Shown: in pieces, positions 26,860 through 35,659 of the stretch
Numbering within the stretch: position 1 is the stretch's first letter
How the letters are laid out: every line of letters starts with the position of its first letter
Program-made: the position numbers and the translations under genes
Assembly: GCF_000265365.1 (NCBI RefSeq)
Contig: NC_018011.1
Coordinates: 2,187,501-2,251,500 of the forward strand
Direction of reading: 5' to 3'
From: Alistipes finegoldii DSM 17242
GTDB lineage: Bacteria > Bacteroidota > Bacteroidia > Bacteroidales > Rikenellaceae
DNA length: 64,000 nucleotides
Notes under the pieces: model-generated
Seen by the model: only the letters and a program-made list of their open reading frames with translations
Told to the model about the DNA's origin: nothing
Database searches by the model: none

Positions 26860-26877
26860 TTAAATTAACGAGAAACC

Positions 26878-27732
26878 GTGCGCAAGCTCTTAGAGTTTAT
26901 CCGAAGCATCTATGTCATGGTGCTCTTCGTCGTGCTCGAAGCGATAGCCGTCAGCTATTACGCCCACTCGACCTACTACACGCAGGCCCGGCTGCTGGCG
27001 CGTTCGAATCAGGTGGTCGGCGGCGTGCACGGCATGTTCGCGGGCATCCGGCATTACTTTTCGCTCGGACGCGAGAACCGCGACCTGCTCGCGCACGTGG
27101 CCGAGATGAAAGAGCGGCTGGCCGTGTACGAGGAGGCCGAGACCGCCGCGCGGCTGGACAGCTACATGCAGGACGTCGGAATCTCGAAATACCGCGTCAT
27201 CACCGCCTCGGTGGCTTCGAATACGGTCAACCGTGCGCAGAACCTCGTCGTTCTCAACCGCGGCCGCCGCGACGGAGTGGCCGAGGAGATGGCGCTGCTG
27301 GCGTCCGACGGCTCGATGGCGGGCTATGTGGTCGATTGCACGGAACGCTATTCGGTGGCGATGTCGGTGCTCAACACTTCGTTCCGCGCCAGCGGCAAGT
27401 TGGTGGGCTCCGATTATTTCGGTTCGATCTACTGGGACGGCGCCGACCCTCACACCGTGGTGCTGGACGAACTGTCGAAGTACGCCGATCCGCAGCCCGG
27501 ACAAGAGGTCGTGACCACGGGCTTCTCGCAGTATTTTCCCGCCGACGTGCTGATCGGCTGGGTTGAAAGCGCCGAGCTGAACGAAACCCGCACGGCTTTC
27601 AAGGTGCGCGTGCGGCTGGCGGCCGAAATGTCGCGCCTGACGGATGTGATTCTGGTCGAGAACCGCGACCTGACCGAAATCCGCGATTTGCAGAACAGTG
27701 AAAAAGTAGAACAACATACCCGGCTGAACTAA
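26878..27732 (+). CDS. mreC: Rod-shape-determining protein MreC
   Basis: The 284-residue protein starts with GTG. It has one N-terminal membrane span (about residues 10-30), a coiled coil (about 60-95) and two periplasmic beta-barrel lobes, as known for MreC. It links cytoplasmic MreB to the periplasmic wall synthases. mreD begins directly at the next base after its stop. Confidence 0.94.
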   Translation: MRKLLEFIRSIYVMVLFVVLEAIAVSYYAHSTYYTQARLLARSNQVVGGVHGMFAGIRHYFSLGRENRDLLAHVAEMKERLAVYEEAETAARLDSYMQDVGISKYRVITASVASNTVNRAQNLVVLNRGRRDGVAEEMALLASDGSMAGYVVDCTERYSVAMSVLNTSFRASGKLVGSDYFGSIYWDGADPHTVVLDELSKYADPQPGQEVVTTGFSQYFPADVLIGWVESAELNETRTAFKVRVRLAAEMSRLTDVILVENRDLTEIRDLQNSEKVEQHTRLN

Positions 27733-28251
27733 ATGCACAGAACGCTTCCATACATTTCGCTCTTCGTCGTGACGGTGCTTTTGCAGGTCTTTCTGTTCGA
27801 CAACCTGTCGATCAGCATCTACCTCAATCCGCTCGTCTACGTGGCGTTCGTCGCCCTGCTGCCGCTGGATACGCCGCCCGTGGTGCTGCTCGCATCGGGA
27901 CTGGCCATGGGCGTGACGATGGATTTCGCCATGGGAGCCGCGGGCGTGAACACCATTGCCACGCTGCTTGTCGCCTTCGTGCGTCCGGCGCTCCTGCGGA
28001 CGCTGTATACCCGTGACGATCTCCGCGAAGGCGGCGTCCCCTGCGCCGGGCGGCTCGGACGGCGCGTATTCCTGAATTACCTGATCGTGCTGGTGCTCCT
28101 GCACCATGCCGTATTCTTCTCGCTTGAGGCCCTTTCGTGGATGCACCTCGTGCGTACATTGGTGCGTATCGTCGTCAGCGGCGCCGTGTCGGTGGCCTTT
28201 ATCTGGATTATCGCCCGTATTTTCACCGCAAAACTTCCCGTGCGCGTATGA
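27733..28251 (+). CDS. mreD: Rod-shape-determining protein MreD
   Basis: The 172-residue hydrophobic protein has about five membrane spans and is in the standard MreD position between mreC and PBP2. Sequence conservation in this family is low, so position and hydrophobic profile carry the call. Its stop overlaps the mrdA start in ATGA, suggesting translational coupling. Confidence 0.9.
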   Translation: MHRTLPYISLFVVTVLLQVFLFDNLSISIYLNPLVYVAFVALLPLDTPPVVLLASGLAMGVTMDFAMGAAGVNTIATLLVAFVRPALLRTLYTRDDLREGGVPCAGRLGRRVFLNYLIVLVLLHHAVFFSLEALSWMHLVRTLVRIVVSGAVSVAFIWIIARIFTAKLPVRV

Positions 28252-30074
28252 GAGATTCCGAAGGTTTCGTCCGGATGCGCACCCTGCAGTGCGTGGTGCT
28301 CTTCGTCTTCCTGCTGATCGGGGGCCGTCTGGCCTATATCCAGCTTATCGACTCGCGCTACAACGAACTGGCCAAAGCCAACGTGCTGCGCCATGTGGTG
28401 CAGTATCCGCCGCGCGGCGAAGTCTTCGACCGCAACGGGGAGTATCTGGTCCAGAGCCGCGAGTGCTATGACCTGATGGTGATCTACAGCGAGATCGACA
28501 AGAAGGGCTTCGACACCCTGCGCATGTGCGAGGTGCTGGGCCTTTCGCGCGAAAAGCTCGAAAAGGAGCTTGCCAATGCCCGGATGCGCCCCCGTGCGCC
28601 CCGCGTGGTGACGAGCTATATCTCCAAGGAAGACAAGCTGCGTTTCGACGAATGCAACTTCCGGGGATTCTATGCCGTCTACCGTACGGTCCGCCGTTAT
28701 CCCCGCAAGGTGGGCGGCAACCTGCTGGGATTCGTGGGCGAGGTGAACGCCGATTTCCTGAAGCGCCACCCGGACTATAAGTCCGGCGATTACGTGGGTA
28801 TGAGCGGCGTGGAGTCGGCTTACGAACCCCTGCTGAAAGGCCGGAAAGGCGTGAAGATTCAGGAGATCGACACCCACGGGGCGATCAAGGGTTCCTATAT
28901 GAACGGCGTTTACGACTCGCTGCCCGAACCGGGGCGCTACCTCGTCAGCACGATCGACGCCCGCCTGCAGCTGCTGGGCGAGGAGCTGATGCGCGGCAAG
29001 GTCGGGGCGGCCGTGGCGATCGAACCTTCGACGGGCGAGATACTGATGATGGTCTCCTCGCCGACGTACGATCCCGACGAACTGGTCGGCCGGGAGCGCG
29101 GCAACAACTACATGAAGATGATCTACAACAAGCGGCATCCGCTTTTCAGCCGTGCCGTGAAGGCCAAATACCCGCCGGGATCGACCTTCAAGCTCGTGCA
29201 GGGCCTGATCGGGCTGCAGGAGGGCGTGCTCAGGCCCTCGGACCTGCACGTCTGCCACGAAGGCTATCAGGTCGGCCGCCGGCGCATGAAATGCCATGCC
29301 CACGCTTCGCCGCTGGACCTGCGCTTCGCCGTGGCGACCTCGTGCAACGCCTATTTCTGCTATGTCTTCCGCGACATTCTCGACAACCGCAAATACGAGA
29401 GCGTGAAAGACGGTTACGACGTCTGGAAAGAGTATGTCGAGAGTTTCGGTTTCGGCCGCAAACTCGGCTCCGACTTCCTCGACGAGGGCAACGGCTACGT
29501 GCCCGACCGCTCGTACTACGACCGCCAGTACAGGGGTTCGTGGAATTCGCTGACGGTCATTTCGCTGGCCATCGGTCAGGATGCGCTGGGCTGTACGCCC
29601 TTGCAGCTGGCCAATCTCGCGGCCATCGTCGCCAACCGGGGCTACTACTACATTCCGCATATCGTCAAGAAGATCGAGGGGCAGGATTCGCTCGACCGCC
29701 GTTTTTACGAACGCCACTATACCAAGGTCGATCCCAAGCACTTCGAACCGATCGTCGACGGCATGTGGCGGGGCGTCAACGTCGGCGGCACCTCCACGGC
29801 GGCGCGTCTGGAAGGACTCGACGTCTGCGGCAAGACCGGTACGGCCGAGAATCCCCGCGGCCGCGACCACTCGACCTTCCTCTCGTTCGCGCCCAAGGAC
29901 AATCCGAAGATCGCCATTTCGGTCTATGTCGAAAACGGCGGTTTCGGCGCTTCGGCGGCCCTGCCGATCGCCAGTCTGCTGGAGGAGTACTACCTGACCG
30001 ACACGATCCGCCGTCCGGCCCTGCTGGAGCATATCAAGAATATGAACATCTATTACCCTTCGTATGACCGCTAA
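28248..30074 (+). CDS. mrdA: Penicillin-binding protein 2 (elongasome transpeptidase)
   Basis: The protein has 608 residues from ATG 28248. It has one N-terminal membrane span (about residues 14-34), a PBP dimerisation domain and a transpeptidase domain. The catalytic motifs are Ser312-x-x-Lys315 (STFK), Ser365-Cys-Asn367 and Lys529-Thr-Gly. It cross-links peptidoglycan during elongation together with RodA. The start overlaps mreD by four bases, and the 3' end overlaps rodA by 11 bases. Confidence 0.97.
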   Translation: MRDSEGFVRMRTLQCVVLFVFLLIGGRLAYIQLIDSRYNELAKANVLRHVVQYPPRGEVFDRNGEYLVQSRECYDLMVIYSEIDKKGFDTLRMCEVLGLSREKLEKELANARMRPRAPRVVTSYISKEDKLRFDECNFRGFYAVYRTVRRYPRKVGGNLLGFVGEVNADFLKRHPDYKSGDYVGMSGVESAYEPLLKGRKGVKIQEIDTHGAIKGSYMNGVYDSLPEPGRYLVSTIDARLQLLGEELMRGKVGAAVAIEPSTGEILMMVSSPTYDPDELVGRERGNNYMKMIYNKRHPLFSRAVKAKYPPGSTFKLVQGLIGLQEGVLRPSDLHVCHEGYQVGRRRMKCHAHASPLDLRFAVATSCNAYFCYVFRDILDNRKYESVKDGYDVWKEYVESFGFGRKLGSDFLDEGNGYVPDRSYYDRQYRGSWNSLTVISLAIGQDALGCTPLQLANLAAIVANRGYYYIPHIVKKIEGQDSLDRRFYERHYTKVDPKHFEPIVDGMWRGVNVGGTSTAARLEGLDVCGKTGTAENPRGRDHSTFLSFAPKDNPKIAISVYVENGGFGASAALPIASLLEEYYLTDTIRRPALLEHIKNMNIYYPSYDR

Positions 30075-31497
30075 CCGCCATAGTATCTTTTACGGAGTGG
30101 ACCTCTGGACGGTCCTGCTGTACGTGCTGATCGTGCTGGCGGGGTGGGTGTCGATCACCTCGGCGTCGTACGACGAGGGCACGGCCGATATCTTCTCCTT
30201 CTCGCACTTCTACATGAAGCAGCTGATGTGGATCGGCGTGGCGTGGACCACGGCGCTCGTGGTGCTGCTGCTCGACGAACGGTTCTACCATATGTTCGCC
30301 TATCCGGCCTATTTCGCGGGATTGGCGCTGTTGCTGGGCGCGCTGTTGTTCGGCCGCGAGGTGAACGGTGCCAAGGCGTGGTTCGAATTCGGTTCGTTCC
30401 GCCTGCAGCCCGTCGAATTCGTGAAGATCGCCACGGCTCTCGCGCTGGCCCGCGTGATGAGCGCCTACTCCTTCTCGATCAACCGTCCGGGCGATCTCTT
30501 CAAGGTGGGCGTGGTGATCTGCATCCCGCTTTTCATCATCATCCTGCAGAACGACACCGGTTCGGGCATCGTACTGGGCTCGTTCCTCTTCGTGCTTTAC
30601 CGTGAGGGACTCAACAAGTGGCTCTGCATCCCGGTGCTGCTGATCGCCGCGCTGTTCATCGTGTCGTTCCTGCTTTCGCCCATGACGCTGCTCGTGTCGA
30701 TCATTCTGGTCTGCACGCTCTCCGAAGCGATGATGACCGGGGAGTGGCGCTCGCGCCTGATCTATCTGGCGTCGCTGGCGCTGGCGAGCATCCTGCTCTG
30801 CATGACGATGGCGCTCGTCGCGCCCGGCGTGATGGACCTGCACGCCTGCCTGCTGACCGTGACGCTGCTGTCGCTGGTCGGCGTGCTCGTCTATGCCTTC
30901 CGCATGAACCTGAGCAGCACCCTGATTACCGTGGGGCTTTTTCTCTGCACGATGATCTTCCTCCCCACCACCGACTATATCTTCAATTCGATTCTCAAAC
31001 AGCACCAGCGCGACCGCATCCTGAGTTTTCTGGGCATCATCAGCGATCCCCTCGGCACGGACTACAACGTCAATCAGTCGAAAATCGCCATCGGTTCGGG
31101 CGGGTTCTGGGGCAAGGGATTCCTCGAAGGCACGCAGATCAAGTACGGCTTCGTGCCCGAACGGCATACCGACTTCATCTTCTGTACGGTAGGCGAAGAG
31201 TGGGGCTTTCTGGGGACGATGGTCGTGCTGGCCCTGCTCTGCATGCTGATCCTGCGCCTGATGCGCATGGGCGAACGGCAGCAGGAGCCTTTCGGCCGGA
31301 TTTACTGCTACTGCGTGGCCGCGATCCTGTTGTTCCACGTGCTGGTGAACGTGGGCATGACCATCGGCCTGATGCCTGTGATGGGCATTCCGTTGCCGTT
31401 CATGAGCTATGGCGGTTCGTCGCTTATTGCGTTTACCATTTTGTTGTTCATCGCCGTGCGGCTCGACGCTTCGACGCGGCAGTTTTCCCTGAATTAA
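30064..31497 (+). CDS. rodA: Peptidoglycan glycosyltransferase RodA (SEDS family)
   Basis: The 477-residue protein has at least ten membrane spans. SEDS motifs are visible: GAKAWFEFGSFRLQPVEFVK, the loop NQSKIAIGSGGFWGKGF, and the C-terminal PLPFMSYGGSS. RodA polymerises lipid II for wall elongation with PBP2. It is longer than the usual 370-420 residues because of extra hydrophobic segments in the middle (about residues 190-300), a feature seen in some Bacteroidota RodA proteins. Confidence 0.96.
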   Translation: MTANRHSIFYGVDLWTVLLYVLIVLAGWVSITSASYDEGTADIFSFSHFYMKQLMWIGVAWTTALVVLLLDERFYHMFAYPAYFAGLALLLGALLFGREVNGAKAWFEFGSFRLQPVEFVKIATALALARVMSAYSFSINRPGDLFKVGVVICIPLFIIILQNDTGSGIVLGSFLFVLYREGLNKWLCIPVLLIAALFIVSFLLSPMTLLVSIILVCTLSEAMMTGEWRSRLIYLASLALASILLCMTMALVAPGVMDLHACLLTVTLLSLVGVLVYAFRMNLSSTLITVGLFLCTMIFLPTTDYIFNSILKQHQRDRILSFLGIISDPLGTDYNVNQSKIAIGSGGFWGKGFLEGTQIKYGFVPERHTDFIFCTVGEEWGFLGTMVVLALLCMLILRLMRMGERQQEPFGRIYCYCVAAILLFHVLVNVGMTIGLMPVMGIPLPFMSYGGSSLIAFTILLFIAVRLDASTRQFSLN

Positions 31498-31510
31498 ATA
31501 CTGCATACCA

Positions 31511-34084
31511 ATGATCCGTTACAATCCCAAAGGTTTATCCTCGCAAGAGGCCGCAGACAGCCGGCGGACGCATGGCGACAACGTCATCACGCCGCCCAAA
31601 GACGATTCGGCATGGAAGCTTTTCGTCGAGAAGTTCAAGGACCCGATCATCCGCATTCTGCTGCTGGCCGCGGTGCTGTCGCTTGCCATCGGGTCCGTTC
31701 ACAAGGATTTCACCGAGTCGATCGGCATCATATGCGCCATTATTCTGGCGACCTGCGTCGGGTTCTGGTTCGAGTGGGACGCCATGCGGCGTTTCCGCCG
31801 GCTGAATCAGGTCAACGACGATATTCCGGTCAAGGTGATGCGCGACGGCTCGATCCGCGAGATTCCCCGCCGCGACGTGGTCGTGGGCGACGTGGTCTAT
31901 ATCGAAAGCGGCGAAACCGTGCCCGCGGACGGCGAGCTGGTCGAAGCTGTGTCGCTGCGCATCAACGAATCGACCCTCACGGGCGAACTGGAGGTGGATA
32001 AAACCGTCGACGAGGCGCATTTCGATTCCGAAGCGACCTATCCTTCGAACGTCGCACTGCGCGGTACGACCGTGGCGGACGGTTACGGCGTTCTGGTTGC
32101 GACGGCCGTGGGTGATGCGACCGAAGCGGGCCGCGTCACGGAGCAGGCGACCGTCCAGAGCGACGAGCAGACGCCGCTCAACCGCCAGCTGACGCGCCTC
32201 TCGAAACTCATCGGCCGGGCCGGCATTGCGCTTGCGGTCGCTATTTTCTGCGTCATGCTCGGCAAGGCGGTCTTCGTCGGGAGCTTGTTCGAGCGCGACT
32301 GGCTCGAAATATCGCAGCAGGTGCTGCACATTTTCATGGTCTCGGTGGCCATCATCGTGATGGCCGTTCCCGAAGGACTTCCGATGAGCATTACGCTGTC
32401 GCTGGCGATGTCCATGCGGCGCATGCTCAAGACCAACAACCTCGTGCGGCGCATGCACGCCTGCGAAACGATGGGCGCCGTGACGGTCATCTGCACCGAC
32501 AAGACCGGCACGTTGACCCAGAACCGGATGCACGTGCAGGAACTGGTGCGTTACGATGCGCTTCCGGCGCATGATTTCGCCGAGATCGTGGCCGCCAACT
32601 CCACGGCTTTCCTCGACGCTTCGGGCGCCGTTATAGGCAACCCGACCGAGGGCGCCCTGCTGGAGTGGATGCGCTCGCAGGGCGAGGATTACGAACCCCT
32701 GCGCTCGGAGGCGAAGATCGTCGACCGGCTTACCTTCTCGACCGAACGCAAATATATGGCGACGATCATCGAAAGCGGCGTTTCGGGCCGCCGGATCGTC
32801 TGCGTCAAGGGTGCGCCCGAAATCGTGCGCGCCATGTGCGCTCCCGACGGCAAGGATACGCAGGTCGCCGAGCAGCTGGCCGGGTTTCAGGGCCGCGCGA
32901 TGCGTACGCTCGCCGTGGCGTGGGCCGAAACCGCCGAGGACGACTGTCTGCGTGCCGTAGCGGCGTCGCAGCTGCATTTTTCGGGTGTGGCGGCTATCTC
33001 CGATCCGGTGCGCGAGGATGTCCCCGACGCCGTGCGGCGCTGCTTGAACGCCGGGATAGACGTCAAGATCGTCACGGGCGACACTCCCGCTACGGCGCGC
33101 GAGATCGCCCGCCAGATCGGCTTGTGGGACGACGCCCGCGACAACGACCGCAACTACATGACCGGTACGGAGTTCGCGGCGATGAGCGACGATGAGCTGC
33201 TCGGACGCGTGCGGGAACTGAAGATCATGTCGCGCGCCCGGCCGCTCGACAAACAGCGGCTCGTGCGTCTGTTGCAGCAGTGCGGCGAGGTGGTGGCCGT
33301 GACGGGCGACGGTACGAACGACGCCCCGGCGCTCAACTTCGCCAACGTGGGGCTTTCGATGGGATCGGGCACCTCCGTTGCCAAGGACGCCAGCGACATC
33401 ACGCTGCTCGACGATTCGTTCGCTTCGATCGCGACGGCCGTCATGTGGGGCCGCTCGCTTTACCGCAACATCCAGCGTTTCGTACTTTTCCAGCTGACGA
33501 TCAACTTCGCGGCGATCGTGATCTGCTTCGTCGGCGCGGTTTTCGGCACCGACATGCCGCTGACGGTGGTGCAGATTCTCTGGGTCAATATCATCATGGA
33601 CACCTTTGCGGCGATGGCGATGGCCTCGCTGCCGCCCAATCCCGAAGTGATGCTCGAAAAACCCCGTCCGCGCGACGAGTTCATCATTACGCCCGGCATG
33701 GCCCGCACGCTCTTCATCTGCGGCGGCATCATGGTCGCCGTCCTGCTGGGCATGCTCTTCTGGTGGACGATCACCGCAGGCGGACTCACCGTGCGCCAGC
33801 TGACGCTTTTCTTCTCGACGTTCGTTTTCCTGCAGTTCTGGAACATGTTCAACGCCAAAGGCTTCGAGACGCGCCATTCGGTCTTTACCTGCCTGCGCGG
33901 GTGCCGTGAGTTTTTCCTCATCCTGCTGGCCATCGCCGCGGGACAGGTGCTCATCGTCGAGTTCGGCGGCGAGGTGTTCCGCACCGAGCCGCTTGCGTGG
34001 CGCGAATGGGCGGCCGTCATCGGCTGCACCTCGCTGCTGGCTATCGGCGGCGAAGCGATTCGTGCCCTGCGGCGAAAACGTTGA
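31511..34084 (+). CDS. P-type calcium-transporting ATPase, PMCA type
   Basis: The 857-residue P2 ATPase has the phosphorylated Asp330 in DKTGTLT, the M4 PEGLP motif with Glu288, TGDGTNDAPAL in the P-domain hinge, and WVNIIMDTFAA in M6. The M4 Glu and the M6 Asn/Asp are calcium ligands in the PMCA group, so export of Ca2+ from the cytoplasm is likely. The long cytoplasmic calmodulin tail of eukaryotic pumps is absent. It follows rodA by 13 bp and may be read with the shape operon. Confidence 0.92.
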   Translation: MIRYNPKGLSSQEAADSRRTHGDNVITPPKDDSAWKLFVEKFKDPIIRILLLAAVLSLAIGSVHKDFTESIGIICAIILATCVGFWFEWDAMRRFRRLNQVNDDIPVKVMRDGSIREIPRRDVVVGDVVYIESGETVPADGELVEAVSLRINESTLTGELEVDKTVDEAHFDSEATYPSNVALRGTTVADGYGVLVATAVGDATEAGRVTEQATVQSDEQTPLNRQLTRLSKLIGRAGIALAVAIFCVMLGKAVFVGSLFERDWLEISQQVLHIFMVSVAIIVMAVPEGLPMSITLSLAMSMRRMLKTNNLVRRMHACETMGAVTVICTDKTGTLTQNRMHVQELVRYDALPAHDFAEIVAANSTAFLDASGAVIGNPTEGALLEWMRSQGEDYEPLRSEAKIVDRLTFSTERKYMATIIESGVSGRRIVCVKGAPEIVRAMCAPDGKDTQVAEQLAGFQGRAMRTLAVAWAETAEDDCLRAVAASQLHFSGVAAISDPVREDVPDAVRRCLNAGIDVKIVTGDTPATAREIARQIGLWDDARDNDRNYMTGTEFAAMSDDELLGRVRELKIMSRARPLDKQRLVRLLQQCGEVVAVTGDGTNDAPALNFANVGLSMGSGTSVAKDASDITLLDDSFASIATAVMWGRSLYRNIQRFVLFQLTINFAAIVICFVGAVFGTDMPLTVVQILWVNIIMDTFAAMAMASLPPNPEVMLEKPRPRDEFIITPGMARTLFICGGIMVAVLLGMLFWWTITAGGLTVRQLTLFFSTFVFLQFWNMFNAKGFETRHSVFTCLRGCREFFLILLAIAAGQVLIVEFGGEVFRTEPLAWREWAAVIGCTSLLAIGGEAIRALRRKR

Positions 34085-34098
34085 ACGACTGGCTCTGG

Positions 34099-35349
34099 AT
34101 GAAGAGATCTTTTTTGCTTTGTCTGTCGGCGGTGTTCCTGATTTCCGGTCCTGTCTCGGCGCAGATTAAAGACAGTCTGGGCAACGAGTGTCTGATCCCT
34201 GCGGCGGAAAGTTCTTTCTCGCAGTATGTGGACCGCCGGACTTCGACCAAAGGTTACCGCATGACCTTCGTCGCCGTGCCGCTGATTCTGGGCGGAGCCG
34301 TGGTGTCGCTTTACGATACCGACTTCCGCCGTCTGCGCAACGGTTACGTCAGGTCGTTCCACCACGATTACGACGATTACCTGCAATATGCGCCCGCAGC
34401 CCTGCTGGTCGGGATGAAGGTCTGCGGCATCGAAAGCCGCAGCTCGTGGGGACGCATGCTGGTCTCCGACGCTTTCTCCGCCGGGCTGATGGCCGCGGCG
34501 GTCAATTCGCTGAAGTACTCCTTCCGCGTGATGCGTCCCGATGGCTCCACGCGCAATTCGTTCCCTTCCGGCCATACGGCGACCGCCTTTATGACGGCGA
34601 CGATGCTGCATAAGGAATACGGGCACCGCAGTCCGTGGTACAGCATCGGCGGCTATACGCTGGCGACCCTCACGGGCGTTACGCGGCAACTGAACAACCG
34701 CCACTGGATGAGCGACGTCATGGTAGGCGCGGGTATCGGCATCCTCGCCACCGAATTCGGCTATTTCCTCGCCGACCTGATATTCAAGGAGAAGGGGCTT
34801 AAGGTCCGCGAAACATACGTCGTTTTCGACCGCTACCGGCATCCGTCGTTCGTCGGGTTTTCCGTCGGGCTGACGGTCATTCCCGGCTCCTATACGCCTT
34901 ATGCGGGGATGCACACCGATTTCAAAGTCGGACCGACGGTCGGCGTGCAGGGTGCATGGTTCGCCTCGCCCTATGTCGGCGTGGGTGGGCGGTTTGCGGT
35001 GACGAATCTGGAAATGAACGTAAACGGCGTCCCGCAGAACGATGAATTCGAGTGCTGTTCCGTGACGGCAGGTCCCTATTTTTCCTATCCGCTCTCGACG
35101 CGCTGGCGCATCGGCTCGAAGCTTCTCTGCGGTTATGAGCATTATAAACCTTACACTACTTCCGGCTACAGGATCGAAGGCCGGGGCGGATTTACGGTCG
35201 GAACGGGCTTTTCGTCCACCTATCTGGTCAATCGCAATCTGGGCGTGCGCTTTACAGCCGACTACGACGTCGCTCCGCCGCTCGTTTCCTCTTCCTGCGT
35301 AGCGATGCACAAACTGACGCTGGGCATGGCCGTAAGTGCGATGTTCTGA
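34099..35349 (+). CDS. PAP2 phosphatase fused to a predicted outer-membrane beta-barrel
   Basis: The 416-residue protein has a signal peptide (ending GPVSAQ). The PAP2 motifs are complete: K139-x6-R146-P147, PSGH at 156-159 with His159, and R196-x5-H202-x3-D206. This family dephosphorylates lipids such as undecaprenyl pyrophosphate, phosphatidate or lipid A. After residue 240 the chain changes to alternating, aromatic-rich strands (about eight) ending SAMF, typical of a small outer-membrane barrel. The active site would therefore face the periplasm near the outer membrane. I chose ATG 34099 because the signal peptide starts there. Confidence 0.85.
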   Translation: MKRSFLLCLSAVFLISGPVSAQIKDSLGNECLIPAAESSFSQYVDRRTSTKGYRMTFVAVPLILGGAVVSLYDTDFRRLRNGYVRSFHHDYDDYLQYAPAALLVGMKVCGIESRSSWGRMLVSDAFSAGLMAAAVNSLKYSFRVMRPDGSTRNSFPSGHTATAFMTATMLHKEYGHRSPWYSIGGYTLATLTGVTRQLNNRHWMSDVMVGAGIGILATEFGYFLADLIFKEKGLKVRETYVVFDRYRHPSFVGFSVGLTVIPGSYTPYAGMHTDFKVGPTVGVQGAWFASPYVGVGGRFAVTNLEMNVNGVPQNDEFECCSVTAGPYFSYPLSTRWRIGSKLLCGYEHYKPYTTSGYRIEGRGGFTVGTGFSSTYLVNRNLGVRFTADYDVAPPLVSSSCVAMHKLTLGMAVSAMF

Positions 35350-35607
35350 GATCTTGAATCCCCTAAAATATGGACGCGAATCACGGCTGGGGATTCGCTT
35401 TTGTGTTCCGGATATTTTTGCGTTTCGCCGAAAAAACAGCCCTGTAATCCGTCAGGATTGTATATGATATACCCCTTTCTCCCGGGCCAGTGTGATAAGG
35501 GGTATATTTCATGGACATTGACCGGGGCGAAAACCGGGCTTGAATGTGAAAACTGCGGTGCGGAATATTTGGGAGGCAGGTGCGTGAAGTGACGGGAGGG
35601 GGAAAAT
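35350..35607. other. Spacer without a convincing gene
   Basis: This stretch holds a weak long-loop hairpin (gaatcccc 35356-35363 with ggggattc 35389-35396, then CTTTT), probably the terminator of the PAP2 gene. It also has an 11-bp perfect stem (atatacccctt 35467-35477 with aaggggtatat 35497-35507). A 63-codon frame starting TTG at 35401 lacks a ribosome site and any family match, so it is not called. Confidence 0.5.
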
Positions 35608-35644
35608 AAAGAGACCGAAAATGATTTTCATTTTCGGTCTCTTT
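35608..35644. terminator. Strong bidirectional terminator
   Basis: The two 17-bp arms are perfect reverse complements (35608-35624 and 35628-35644) around a TTT loop. T-rich tracts lie on both sides, so it can end gdhA on the minus strand. Confidence 0.9.
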
Positions 35645-35659
35645 TATTAGGCAGTTAAT

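Noticed and set aside
35401..35592. A 63-codon Cys-rich frame between the PAP2 gene and gdhA
   Set aside because: It begins with TTG, has no ribosome site, no recognisable family and overlaps two hairpins. Chance is more likely.
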